Part shown: positions 20,501-35,500 of the stretch, in pieces
Layout: the number at the start of each line of letters is the position of its first letter
How positions within the stretch are numbered: the stretch's first letter is position 1
Source of the DNA: Epinephelus fuscoguttatus
Taxonomy: Eukaryota; Chordata; Actinopteri; Perciformes; Serranidae
Reading direction: 5' to 3'
DNA: 64,000 bases
Assembly (NCBI RefSeq): GCF_011397635.1
Contig: NC_064759.1
Location: 19,740,428-19,804,427, forward strand
Translations under genes and position numbers: made by a program
Notes under the pieces: model-generated
What the model was told of the DNA's origin: nothing
The model's input: the letters and a program-made list of their open reading frames with translations, nothing else
Database searches by the model: none

Positions 20501-23500
20501 AAGCTCTGTGGCTAACACAAATTTATGATACTTACAGGTTTTGTTCAGCGAGATAATCCTCACATATGAACACCTTTCATACCGCATTTGAAGTTTAAAT
20601 GCGATCGCCAGAAGTAAAAAGCTAACGTTAGGCTTTAACGGACTACATGACTACTCCACGGTCGCATGACTCTTGACGTCACCGCCACTAAGCTTTCAAC
20701 TGATTTTGGCCGCTTTATTTTAAAAACATTGTATAATGGGGAAATCTGACTGTTTAAGCTAAATAAGAAGCTGTAATGGTGGACTGCCAGCACTCTCGCC
20801 TGTTCGGGGGTGATGACGTTTAATGTCCCCCACAGGGTTTGTAGTCGTATTGAGCAACTTGTTAGCAACCGCCTTTTTTACGACACGTAAAAGCTTCAAA
20901 ATTCACAAGTAGGGTATTTACTGACGTGTTTTATGTCGTAGAACAAAACCTGAAACTCGCTTAAGCTTTTGTTAACCACAGACCTTGTTTGAGGCATTTT
21001 ACCAAAATCCCATTCAAAAAATGTATTGACTTTTAGACGAGAGAACCGGAAGTGCTAAAAGTGCTAACGGAGTTCCGGGTTTACTAGCACACTTTATTAT
21101 GGTTTAAAAATAAGTATTTTGACTTCTTCATAATGGGTTGGACAAACATTTGTGTACTTGTACTATATGCATATGTACACACATCACTTTGTAGTTGGTG
21201 CTGGATGTCTTGCTGGTCATATTACCTTTAAGAGCTTTTTTTTGTCTTCTTTTGTTTTTGCACTGTTCATTTCTGAGGGTGGGGGGGGGGGGGCAGGTGA
21301 CATGTATTTGTGTTGTTTGTGATAAAATCTGAAAATCTACAAATAAAATATTTTTTATAAGTATTCTGACTGATTGAGAGAACTCTTAGCAACTTTGAAT
21401 AATAAAATGGCTACTCATTACAACTGCTGTGAAATGAATAAATATTTAACTTTTTGTCAACTCAGTAAGACATCAACTCTGTCAGATCTTACCTCTGACA
21501 TTCATGCTGACAGAGGGGACATAACTCAGTTCTCTTGATGTACTGACTGACTCATACATGTTGTCACATTTTTTTTTATTGCAATATTAAATTTCAACAT
21601 ATTGTCCCACCTCTAGTTGTAATTGTTGGTGTCTGTTGAATTCTGACACAGGAAAATAGGTCTTTCACAGTTATTTTGTTTGAAATCAGTCAGCTTGGGT
21701 ACAAATTATTTATGTAACAGCTGAGTCCTGTGAAAATCTAGAACAAATCAAAGAGAGAAAATTCATGTTTAAAATGGCTTCCTGTGTGCTTCCATTTTTT
21801 TTGTTTGTGTACAATTTTGTTTTTATGATGTCACCTCCATCAGGTGTTTTTTCTCCCTGATATATTCATTAAATAAATGTTCATTATGATTTATAAAACA
21901 AGTTTATGCCAACAAAAGTTTCTATGCTACACCTAATGTGTGTTCTTTGTGTTACAAATAACATCTTGTGTTAGATTATCACAATGACGAATTACATTAT
22001 CAACAGAAATTGTAAGTGGGTAACATTTTAATGGTATTTATTACTTGAATAAATTTTCATTTTGTAGCAAATTAAATAATCTTACATTTGATACAACAAA
22101 ACTTTTTAAACATTTCCTTCATTTTTATAATATGATTCTAAGACTTTTTGTGTGACAGAGAGGGAGTTAAGAAAATATGTCTTAAACTGCAAAAATAAAT
22201 AAATAAATAAATAAATAACTGGCATTTTGGCCCATTACAAGGTTTAATAGTCAAGACTTTGAGCTTTTAAAATGTATTTTCCCAGAATAATTGAAGTGTA
22301 AAAATTAAAATCCCCCCAAAAAACAAGGTTTTGTCCCAATTCTTATGAACAAGTGAGCTGTTTTTCAGATGCTACTGTTTTTCGGTAATATGAAATAGAA
22401 TTCACCTCCACTGTATTCAGGTGGCAGCATAAGTATGCCAGTCAGATATCACAAAAACCTTGCTATACAAAAGAAAAAAGTAAAGAGATTCTTACCACTC
22501 CTTTCAAGACAATATCAGATTCACTGTCTTCTGAAGGGTAGACAACACCAGGACAGTCAATGAGGAAGATGCGCCTCATCAAAGTAATGTACTGCCACAC
22601 CTTAAAAAGGAAGGAGATATTCTCTGTTAGTCCAGACAATCATGATGAGTGTGGAAGCAAAATATACACACACACAAATCTTTTAGCAAAGCACAGACTG
22701 TTTTGAATCTGGCCAAGAACGGTGATATCAGCCTCCTGTCTTTTCTCCTCATGCTACACGATTTCACCTGAGGGATTGTAATTCTTTTCATGTAAACATA
22801 AACACACATCCACTCTAACAAGGGGAGGAATGAGGGTCTCAGCAGTGCTGCGGATCATGAGCTTGTTTGTCTGTCATTAAACAGTGTTGCGTTTGTGCAG
22901 AGATTCAAAGAGAAAGGTGAGAAATAAAGGAGTGTTGGCCACAGGCCGATCAGATTCATTGGCTGGGTGTGCTTCTCATGTGGTCCAAGTTCATAGCCTT
23001 GCCAAGCATGGAAAAATAAAAATATTTCCCCTTGACCCCGCTGTGGACACTGGGGTTTTCAGACCCTTGTTCGTTTCCAAACTGGATAAGCCGCCCCAGA
23101 GAGAGGAAATTAAGGATAAAAATGGTTGTTGTTCTTTCTCTTGGCCCAGACTCTTCTTAGATTTTCAGTTATATAGTTAAGAACTCGGAGCCAGCTACTT
23201 CTGTTGTTGCAGCTATCAACAATTACCAAGTTAAGAAGAGGGACATGCATCTTTTCACCTCACATCACCTCCCCGCTGAATCAAAGCTCATCTCACCATT
23301 CCCTCCTGTACCTACTCTCATTTCATATGTAGCTGCTGTGTATTAAGGTGTAAACGTACACCTCCATAGTTTTCAGATTCACCATTTTCTATTACAATAA
23401 TGCAATACTGTCGTTTCCTGTCATCCCTTTTACAGGACAGTCCCCTGCTGTGCTTCCTGGACAGACTATCTGCATCTCCGTTGCATATCACCGATTTAAA

Positions 23501-26500
23501 TTTAGTGAGCATGGTCAGGATGACACTTGAACCTTACCTTTGTTTCCCCGGCGAGTGGTGCCACATTGCAGACCTTCTTTGACCGCAGCGTGTTGATGAC
23601 TGAGCTCTTTCCCACATTAGGGTAGCCAATGAAACCCACACTTATCTGTTTCTTGTCAGTGTGGAGCTGTGGGAGGCGAAAAATAAAGTCAGAATGTTGT
23701 GTTTCCTAAACAACAACCTCCGTCTGTTCCAGTTCATGGACGTAATTTTAGATGGGGCTCTGTTGCCATTAGCAATAAACCAAGTGAACCTGTCATCACT
23801 ACAGAGCTAAAATGTAGTTTGTTCAAAACACAAACCCAAGCATATCTTTAAAAGGATTTTTTTATGTAAACAAGACAATCACGAAACCTTTCAAAGCAAG
23901 AGAAAATAAGTATCTTTCATTTTTGTCTCAGGAAGTTAAGTCTGAAGGCTGTGTTGGAACAGGTTCTCACCTTATCTCGTGGTCCAACAGAGGAAAAATT
24001 TTACAAGGATAAAAAAAAAAAATCATAGAAGTTTTTTGTATCTTTCTCATGAAACCCCTATAAATCACAATATTATATCTAACAAGAACATTCCATCGGA
24101 ATGAATATTAAACCCTTTTCATTTCTTGATGTTTCAGATCTCTTAAGCCCAGTTAAGGCCAAAGTTTGTGATGAGACAAAACCGTTTTAGAGTGTTGCAG
24201 GGAAAAATCGCAACGGTGCGAACTGGCCCACCTCAGCTTGACTCAAGCCAACTGATGGTGTCACCTGCAACTCAGCTTGTCAAGTCACCAGTGTCTGGTT
24301 TTAGAACGTAATGCACCTGCATTAACTGCCCATCTGCTCTCAGTAAATTCAGCTGGCTGAGTCATTTACACACTGTACTCTCTGACAACAGCTCTCTGTC
24401 CCCGCCGAGCTCGAGCCTGTCTCATTTCCATCCCCGCAGCTGTTGACACGTATGTCAGTCTCTGTCTTTACAGTGTGTCAGTGACAGACGATGGGTTGTC
24501 GCTGCTGCTGCTACATGTCACACACACATAATGACGTTACTCAAAAAACAAAGTGGTAGTTACAGTCATGCTATGGAGACGATATACCGTCTTGTCTAGT
24601 GGCACTGGTGTAAACTAGCAGGTTTTCAGTACGTTGCAGACCGGCACATTGCCAGTAGTTGCAAGTTTCAACTCATCATGTCATTAGTCTTCGGTCTGAA
24701 CAGGATCCAAGCTCCACTTCTCAGCCACTATATAACCTTGGATGGTCAGGCCTAGAGATTGGTGATATCACAGTATGGGGTAACTCAGGTTAAAGATATC
24801 TGCTATAACTCAGTAAAGGCTTTGGAGATTTGATAAAAGACCTGACCAGCTGCATCACCACCTGGTACAGCAGCTGCACCGCCCTCAACCGTAAGGCTTC
24901 ACAGAGGGTGGTGGAAACTGCCCAGCACATCACCAGGAGGAAGCTGCCATGCATTAAGGACCTCTACACACAGCGGTGGAGGAAGCGAGCAGACAGGATC
25001 ATCAAGGCCACCAGTCACCCCAGCCACAAACTACTCTGCCTGCTGCTGTCTAGCAGACTGTATGGCAACATCATACACTAGACTGTTAGACTCTTGAGAC
25101 TCTTGAGTTCAATTATTTGCAATTACTGTCTACACAAATGTACATTACTTTATTTATGTTCTGTTTATATCTTAGCCCCATATTTTAACTTGCACTGTTT
25201 TGTGTCTTAGATTCAGATTTGCTTAAACTTGCCTGATCTCCCTTTTCTTTAATACATGTTTATTGAGCATTGTTAGAGGGTGTCTGAGGCCAAAGATTGT
25301 AATCTAAACTAGTGCTTCACTGTAATTATTGTCCTCATGATAAGTAAAAAGAAAGTGAACCTGAGTTTATAAAATGTCTCAAGAAATGTCTTTTGACGGC
25401 TCAAATGAATTAAATATGAGACACTATGAGATACTTCTTCACATCAAGGCATATATCCTCACAATGTTTGGGATTTTAATGTTAGAGTTTCTTGCCTTGG
25501 GAGCACACACAGTGAGGTGCAGACTAGGGCTGGGCGGTATACCGGTTTGTACTGAAAACCAGTATTTATTTTTGTTATATGAATTTTTCATATACCGCAA
25601 TACCGGTGAATAGCCCAAACAACGTCCGGAACGTGCGCGGCAGGAAAGTGTTTCAGCGGGGAACCATTTCACCGCAGCACACTACAGGCACACTTGAGCA
25701 GGTGAGAGTGAGAGCATAGAGAAGTTTAGAGGCGAGAATGGCTGCTGGAGAGAGTCCTGAAAGCAAAGCAACTGTACACGATGACCCAGAAGAATTCATA
25801 CCAAAAAGAGCAGTGTTTCCCCTATATGCAACTAGCAGCGGCGCACAGCCGTTTACAATTCTCCTCTGCCCTCTGTATCACGCATGGAGCACACACACAC
25901 AAAGCTCTCTCACACAAACTCTCTATTTTACACGGCTCTTCTATTATTGTCGCGCTATGCTCCCCTACGCGACCCTCCAGCAGATAAAAACTACATGAAA
26001 TAGTGTGCTAAACGAGCACAATGTGTTTTTAAATGAATAAACCATTATCAGAGGTGATATGTGATGATTTTTTTTCATGCATTTACCCATGTTTATCTGT
26101 GACATAGTGTAAATGTCCGTGGCGGACATTTGAAAGCGAGTAGATGACAAACTGTACAGTAAACTTGTAGATAACTCAAATATATGTAATAACTTAGGTG
26201 GAAAATTCTTTAACATTTCATGCAGCCTACATGCAGCCTCTCGGCTCGGCAAACGGTGAACAACCCCGCTGGCTTCTCGACTTGTCGCTTCAGAACGCAG
26301 TCAGTGGAGCCCAAATGAATGGAGCGGAGCGTGTGTTGTGTTCAGGCGTTGTCAGGTGAATAACAAATTCCGGCACTTGAATAGGCCATAGCACAACACA
26401 GCAGCATGTCAAGTATAATACCGTGAAATACCGTGAAACCGATATGATTTTTTCTTAAAACCGTGATGTGAAAATTTTGTCATACCGCCCAGCCCTAGTG

Positions 26501-29500
26501 CAGACCATTGTGAGCTTTAACCAAATTTATTTCATCTTTCTCGCCTTCATTCAGAGTGGTGCCTGAGGTCATTTCAGGTTGCCTTCTATACGATTATATA
26601 TGTGATTCTAATGTTATCACTGAATTTCAGCATTGCCTTGAATGACCTAATGCAGCCATAGATTTAATCTGATGGCTACTAGAATATAAACGATAGCAAA
26701 TTTCTACCAATTGACAAAATGCTCAACCCTATCCTTGTTAATGTTAATACACGAAAAGATAAAGCACAAAAGCTTTGATAGAAACATGTCTTTTACTAAA
26801 GAGCTGTGATCTTATGTTATCTTGCAATCTTACACAGTATGTAAGATCATCAATTGATAATGAATAATACTGTATAAATTAATACACTGTATAAACCATT
26901 TCCATCCATACAGTATATGGCTTACTTTTGGAATAAATAAAATAATAAGAGACACACAGAGAACTGAACCCCAAGTAACCCTAAATTATAACTAGTAAAT
27001 CTACATATTAAATCATGCACTCATAAACCAAATGGGGTACAATCTCAATAACCAAGGCCTTAAATCAAGAAGCAAACACAGTCCTGTTTCACATAAAATC
27101 AAGGCCCAAAATATTTTTTCTGTGTACATGCACTTTATTTTTTACCTGCACCAATACATTGTTTTACTGCTCCAATATATTTTGAATTTGAGGCAGGTGC
27201 TTACCTTGCCAAACTGCCTGAGCAGCTGGATGAGGGAACCCTTTCCAAACGAGTTGGTCAGGCTGGCATGGAAACCCAGAGTGGGGTACTCTTGGGATAG
27301 AACAGCGACCCACCGTTTCTGGTTCAAACATGAGTGGAGTCACAGAGACACACAGAGTTTTATATCATGAAAACACAGACACAGTCACTCCCTGTCTTAT
27401 CATGAACCAAAGGTGAACATGTTGTATGTCTCTTACCGTGACCCAGGTGGGGATGAGGTCACACTTGTTTAGAACAAAGATCAGATGTTTCCAGGGTTTC
27501 TCCTTCTTCATATATGCCTCTATGCTCTTGGAACGCGTTCCCATGGGATCACGGGCATCCAGCACTTGGATGATGACATCAGATGAGTCGATCACCTGGT
27601 GCAGTACAACAGTCAGGAATCTAATATCACCTTGCAACACTTCAGTGTACCAACTTTACATTAACGTAATCCACAGTGCTGAGAGGAATGGTAATGGTAA
27701 TGATACCTTGTAAAGTTCTCCCCAGATTCTCTTGGACTGACCCTTTTTAAAGATTTCCTCTCGTACTTCCTCCCTGTAGCGAAAAAAAATATAAGTAAAT
27801 ATAATAAAAAAAAGCATTTCTACTTTTTCAATATGAAAATTCAGCAACCATGCTTCTGGTCAGTTCTGATGGTCTTACCGGACCCCTGTGTCCTCAGTCA
27901 CCAGGTCTGTGTCCTTGTCTGCATTGTAGGTCAGAGCGGAGGCTTCTGCCTGTTCAACGAGGTCCTTCATATCCCCCACCATGAGACTGGGCTTCTTCCT
28001 CTGAGCCTTGGGCCCAAATGTAGTCTCAAAACCCTCTGTGTCTAGGATGTGCACCTTGGAGTTCTGCAGGTATAGAAACACAATAAAAAGATCAGACCTT
28101 TCCTGGATTCGGACTTTTGAATCCGGCCAAGCTGGTTGGCAATTCATCGATCCAATGAGTGCTGTCGGGGGGACTGACTAATTAGCCAGTACCACGGGCA
28201 GGACTAATGCTGTTGTCAAGCGTTGTGCTGGAACCAAAGTAATAACAACACTGACGACAGCTAAAGACAAGACAGATGCTGCTGTGGAGGCTGTTTTATA
28301 TCAACATGTCTTCTCAATATCGACTGACATCAAAGTTTATTTTTACTGTGGTCTGCTCCATTCTTAACACCCCAAGAAAACCAGTATGTTGGCATGGCTA
28401 CGGATCAGTGTGAACTTAAAATGACATTGGATTCAGGGGAATACTTCAGTCTCTTTCTGGTTTGGCAAAACTGAATACCCCTACCCCATCAAAATCAGTT
28501 AAAATGGAGGCAATGTCAGACTGAAGATGAAAACAGCTAAAAGTGCTGCCATTAAGAATACAGACTACATCACAGGATTGTATGTATACTATAGTTTCCT
28601 TCAATTCGCATTACACCAAACACTTTCTGTATCGTGGCCTTAAAACAGATATGAACCCAAACCCTGGATCTGTTTAGCGTTTCCACCTCAGACATTACCA
28701 CTAAATGCAGATGTGGTTTTTACAGGATATTAACTGTGAAATCACTGCTGCATCCTGCTCTCGCTGTATCTCCTACTCACGGGCGATGCAGAGGAATGTC
28801 TGCACCTTGCTGATCCTCCACAGAAGGACTGTACGTCAACATTTTCAGAACTGATAGGATCTTAAAAATAGCAGGTTTGCACAGTGAGTCCTTGTAGAGC
28901 AAGGGTGACAGTACTCTAATGACCAATCAACAGACTGCAGTGTTTCTAGCGCCACCTTTGAGTATTGGATTAGTGTGCTAGGTACCTTAACAGAAGGGTG
29001 ACGAAAAAACAAAAGAGAACGATTCTATTGGTAAAATCCACAACTCTTTACATGGAAACAACAATAACTTCTAATGTGTAACGAACTGAACTAAACCAGG
29101 CTGCTTGGTAGAAATGAGGCTTCAGTGTGTCGTATATTATCTATGGAGAGAGAACTGTCAGTTTGTGACTGGAGGATTTGGGCAACATCCCTTCATCTAC
29201 AGCAGTGGTTCCCAACTGGTGGGTTGCGGTCCAACAGTGGTTTGCTGGTCCATTCTGATGAACCGCAAGTGACTTGTGAACATGTCAAGTTTGTAAAAAA
29301 ACATACTTTGTTTTAAAGTTCAGTGAATTTCCTGCACAGAGCTTTTGTTTTGAAGTGCTATTTCCTGCTGTAGAGTGAGTGACTAACAGACAGCTACCTG
29401 ACAGAGGCCACTACAGAAGAGACTTGATGATCATGATCACTAAAATTAGGTGGGGAAAAAAGTGGATGTTAGTATCGCTATTGGTTTTCGGCCAAATAAA

Positions 29501-32500
29501 TTGTTATTTATCAGCATATTGGATATTGGCCAAAAAAAAATACAATATCATGCATCCCTAGTGTGGACCTTGAACTAATGACTAAGGAGAGATCCGGACC
29601 CCATGGCTGGGCCAGTTGGGAACCACTGATCTATAGGATGAATGGAAAAAATGAATCCACATGTTACAGTGCAAAAGCTCTAACTGAAGACACTCACAGT
29701 AGAGTAATGCTGTACTAAAACATATGGGGAAAAGGAAGAAAGGTTTTTTGTCAGTGTTATAACCAATTTTTGATCCAGTCAAAATGGAGTCGTTCCAGGG
29801 CTTTCGGACAGAATCACAAAACAAATGCATACAGTAAACAGAGCACCCAAATATGCAACAACTCAGCCAATGAAAGAGCTAATCCTGAGCCAGCACTTCC
29901 AGTGATTTTAATCACAAGTTGTACCTCTGTTGCAACACTGCCATAAGAGGGGGGTGGGGGGAAAGTTTACACGGTTTGTCAGAAACAATGATGTTTAAGG
30001 CTTCAGGTTGCCTGACTATCTGCCAAGATCTTCTACAGGACTCCTCGCTTCTTTGAAAAATCATTTCCCGTCCTGAACCACAAACTCTGGTTTAACTCAT
30101 CCTACTGTTGGAATAAGATCATTCCACTGATCAATCGACGGTCCAACATCCAGGTGAAAGAGATTTTTAATCAAAATCATCAAGGTCATGATATGGCTAT
30201 AAGCCCATTGGTAGATGAGGATGTCTTCACTAAAAGAAGAACTAGCATTTCTGTCTCGCAGTTGTATGCAGGTTTGGAGGTTAGCTCCAGCCACCAGCCA
30301 AATACTGGTAAGTTATACAAGCAGCTGCTAGATTTGCTTCACTCACCAGCAATTAACACAACTTTGATCTATTTAGTCAATGGTAGATTTCGGAGTCCAC
30401 TTGGCACCAAAACTACGGCTGCCCCCTAATAGTCGACCAAACGTTAGTTGACCAGAAAGGTCATTAGTCGGCAAGATTTCATTTGTCGCTTAGTCGCAGA
30501 AAAAAAAAGTGAAACTCTATTAGAAGCTGTGCCTTGTCAAAATATATCAAAACCATAATTTGGTATGCCTGGTATGCCATGGCTGTCACCCGCACAGAGG
30601 TATAAAGATAATATGAATGAAATTAATGATAATATGGTAACTACAATATAACAAGTGCTTTTAAGGCAACTTGTCAATCAATAATTTAAGGAAATAAATC
30701 TGAATCTTAGAAATGTCTCAATTCCACAGGGAATTCCACGACAGACCCAGTACGTTGGGAGAGAACAAGAAGAACTGGGTGGCATTCAGAATCGTGTTGG
30801 TTATGGGCTGGAAAAGTTAAAGCCCGGCAGAGAACAACTCTTCCAAGCCAAGCACGGTGCTAGTACAGGGTCACAGCGGGGCTGAGTGAGAACTGAATGA
30901 GGATTAAAGTGAGGCCTCATGTTCATCTCACCTCATAAAATCCCAAGAAACAAGCCACTGAGGAAAACTGAGCCATGATTCTCTGCTGCGCCGAATAAGA
31001 CAAGCCAGGTAAAAACGTCACTAGCTTGACCTGCCAGTGTATGCATAATAAAATTTATAAAGGGTGATAATTCACACTAACAATCCACATGCCCTCTGAA
31101 GAGCCTGCCTCAGACATAAGGACTATTGAAAGGACAGAATATGACAAAAAAATCATTTATTCTTTATAGTAATAAGAGCTTTCGGCCCTTTTTATACTCA
31201 CATGAGCTTTGACTCGGTCATGCAGGAGGGACATGGGGAGTTTGCTTTGTCTCATCACCACACGATATGGATCCTTCTGTACTGCTCCCATCTCCTCTTG
31301 GAACTTCTGAAGGGACGACTGCTTGATCACGCGGGTATTTGCTGAAATAAAGAACATGTATTTCAGACTTCCCATATTTGATCACGTTTATATTTTCTTA
31401 TCAGGTTCCTAATTTCCTCCCTTACACTAGCCCATGAGTTATATCAGGAGCAGGAGTCGTGTTAACCGGATATTCTCGGTCATTGACCAGTTTTTTACAA
31501 CAATGACTGGAAAATCTGAAAGTCATCGGTCATTTTGACCAGTTGCAATTACCACCCCTGCCCACTTGGCGGCGGAGTGCACAGTCAGTGGTTTAAGTGG
31601 CTGCCGTTTTCACACTGCAGAAAAAAAGTCATTCATCTGCTTCATGTAGCGTTGTTGACATAACGCCCTGGACACACAGGACGCAGAACCGAAGCGCAGC
31701 GCCCAGCAGCGGAGGCAGTTTTCAATTGGCGCCCATGTTAACCTATCTGACTGTCCACACAGGCCGCTGAGCAGAGGCAGCGCTTCAGTTCGGCGTCTGG
31801 TCTATTTTTCACGGGAGCCGTGAGCGCTTCTGTCAAGCTGGATCGAGCGGATCGTACCAAACAGGAAGTCGGACGCAGAAAAGACGAGAGAATCCGACCA
31901 ATTTTCAAAACAAAATAACAATAGCACGCACTGAGGAACGTGACGAGAAAATACTGTGTTTATAATTTAAAATAACACAACAGTGCATAACCGAACACAT
32001 TTTTCAATACCATAATCACTTCATTACAATTTTAATTTTGTGTCACTGAGCCTACAGGCATAACTACATAATGCCCTGGACACACCGGATGCGTTAGTGA
32101 CGCATTAGTGCTGTCCGGTGTGTCCAGGGCGAAGCCTAATGGCACAGGTGTGTGGATGTCTGTTCATCTTTTCCTTCATGTCCTTATTAATGCACACTTT
32201 ATAACTTGCTTGTTGGATTTATTAAAAACGAACGAATGAAAACTAAATGTCTTTGAATATCTTTATTATCATTTAAAAACGAAAATTAAAAATGACTGGT
32301 AAAAATAGATTATGACCGGATTTTTATGACCCTGTCGGTCAAAATGACGGGCGACGAAAAAGTCTAGCGCAACGTCTGATCAGGAGTACTAAAACTTGTT
32401 TTAAGTCAACATATGAATTTAACCGAGATAAGGGTCATCCTTCTTTAAAATCTCCATTGCTGCGATACCAGCTGATGCATTTAGGCAAATATCACCAGTA

Positions 32501-35500
32501 ATAGGTTAACTAGTTGATTTTTGAACCAGTCAGTGAGCTTCTATTTGAACCACCATTCACATGTGGTCAAAGAGTAAATACTAATGTCATGACCTGCTGA
32601 AATCCAAAATTAATAGTTGTAGGTGTTTCTACAATTCCAAAATCTGCCTAACCCTATGCATACCCTATTGTCATATCAGTACACAAAGCTATAGTTGCTG
32701 CTGACACAACATAGAGAGAACTAGGAAGTTGTGCTGAATGGATCTTGACACTAAACCATCTGAGAAGTAACATGAGTACCCATTTTTGGATTTGATGCTA
32801 CAGATGGAAAAATTGTGGATAAAGATGCATGTGTTTGCTGATTTCGTAAAATGCAACTGCCTTACTGTAAAATGAGCTCATCACTCAAGTGAGGCAGCAG
32901 AGGCAACACGAATTAACAGAGCAACAGCAATCCTACAAAGTTTCATAGGATTAGGCTACATGGACTGCATTTGAATTAATGTAAACTTACTACATGTTAG
33001 ATGCCATTTTTCAATCTTGATTTTTTTGAAAAGGTGACAGTCTTGTCCACCATCAGACCCTTAATTCTGCAGTGGTTGTTCTGCATTCTGTCCACCATCA
33101 AATCTACAACTCTCTGGTGATGTAGCAAGGTTAGTACTGTTTTATATTTCGACAGTCACTGTCAGCTGTCTGTTGTGTTATCTTGCTAAAGTCACTTAAC
33201 AGTGATAGTCTGTACAACTAATCAGTGATGATTTTATGCAATGCTCTTGAAGACAGGTTTTAATATTTTCCACTTTGTTAGGTATTAAATTAATTAATCA
33301 TTTAAAATAACTCAATTTATCCTTTAGAAACTACATTTATGTAAAAGCGTCAGTGCACACATGGATAACTGACCAACATAATGTGACAACTTATAATACA
33401 TCTTAAAATAGTTTAAGATGTCCACCTTAAAAATGTTTAATAAATGCCCATAAGTAAGTAAGACAAAGGGTTGAGCACCCAAGTTAGTTTTCGAGGAGTT
33501 AGGTTTTAATTAAGGTGGAATCAGAACATTAAAACCCAGACACTTTTACGTTCCTTAAGCAGAAAAAAAACATGTGTCCAGGGTTGCATTCTTTATCATA
33601 AAACATGAAAACAACTGTCTATAATCCATGAAGAAGTATTTCAATGTGATCTGCACTGTATTCAACAGTACCACGCTCTCAGTGTTGTTGTTCCTGTTCT
33701 TCCAAGTATGTATAAGCACCACCCATGTGCCACATTTAGTAATGTGGTTCCCCTCCAAGACAGACAGCAAATACAATGTACTGACAACTAAAGCAGACAC
33801 TACTGCATTTTAATTCAATTTCAGTTCATTCATTCATTTTCTGTAACCGCTTCTTCTGTTCGGGGTTGCTGGGGGTTGGAGCCTATCCCAGCTGACATTG
33901 GGTGAGAGACGGGGTACACACTAGACAGGTCACCAGACTATCGCAGGGCTGACACAAAGAGACAGACAATTCACACTCACATTCATGCTTACGGGCAATT
34001 TAGAATCTCTGGGACTCTAAACTGTGGGACTGTGACTGTGAGAGGAAGCTGGAGTACCCCGAGAAAACCCTCACTTACATGAGAAGAACATGGAAACTTC
34101 ACACAGAAGGGCTGAACCCGGGTACCCTCTTGCTGTGAGGTGACAATGCTAACCACTGCACCACCATAATGTCCAATTTCATTTCAATTCATTGCAATTC
34201 AAATATATTTATAAATTCCAATATCACAAATCACAATTTGCATATGACATCCCTCTATACTTGGACCTAGTGTTGCACGGTATACTGGTACTAACGGTAG
34301 ACCGCGGTACTTAAACACTGCAGTACATATGATACCATCATGTTGGAGAACCGTAGTACTACTGTACCTCACGGCACCACTACTGTGGGATAAGTTCAAA
34401 GTCCATTCGCAAGAGGGTGAGTGTCCATTAACGGCGCACGCTGGCCAATAACGGCGCGCTGGCCACCAGGCACTCAATATGCTGCTGCAGTGGTTTGTTT
34501 TCCAGTGGCATTTCAGGTATTAGCTGAGCTATTGAGTATCTTTAAGCAGTGAAAGCTATTATTAATTTATTTTTACTTGTAGGCTAGATTTGTTTATATA
34601 TGCTACAGTGATTTGTTTTCCAGTGACATTTCAGGTATTAGCTGAGCTACTGAGTATCTTTAAGCAGTGAAAGCTATTATTAATTTATTTTTACCTGTAG
34701 GCTAGATTTGTTTATATATGCTACAGTGATTTGTTTTCCACTACAGAGCTCTACGGTGCGAGCATTTTACTCATATTTGTGACTAAAAGTAGTTTTGTGC
34801 AAGCACAAGAAATCATTCAGGAGCAGGCTGTGCGAGTACAGATTTCAACCAGCAGCAGAAACGAAAGGCGAATCCTGCTGGTTGCGGGTTGAACGGGGGT
34901 CACAGACAGGAATACAGTGGAGCACTATGGCCACCGCAAGATAACGCGATTTACCAGCGACCAAGAAGCCCGGCTCCAGGTGAATAAGTTGGTGTCATGA
35001 CTGCCCAGTAGTACCTGAACAGCCGAGCCTGGCAGCATACAGGTATGTGACCTGTCAGAGGAGAAACGAGCCGTTCACATTTCCACAAACGTCACCGCAC
35101 TTAAGGGACTGTTCTTAACTTGTCAGGGGAGGAGGGTGGCTGGTTGATTTTTGGTTTATTTTTTTATTTTATTTTGATCCCCCCCATGTTAATCACTTAT
35201 TGATGCTGTTTTTGAAGTATGAATAAGTCAGTAAGTAATTTATTCCGTTGAAATCATTGATGTATTATAGAAAAGTGATTTATCTTTTTATAAATGACAA
35301 AAGGCACATCTACCTAATTTTTGCTGTGGTATTGTGATACTACTCAGAACCGGGATACTTTCGCTGGTATCGTACTGTGGGTCCCAATATTGGTACCGTG
35401 ACAACACTACTTGGACCCTCACAGCAGATAAGTTAAATCTCCCCCCCAAAAAATGGTACATAAACAATATTTGGTATGCAACAAAAACAAAGGTAAGGAG

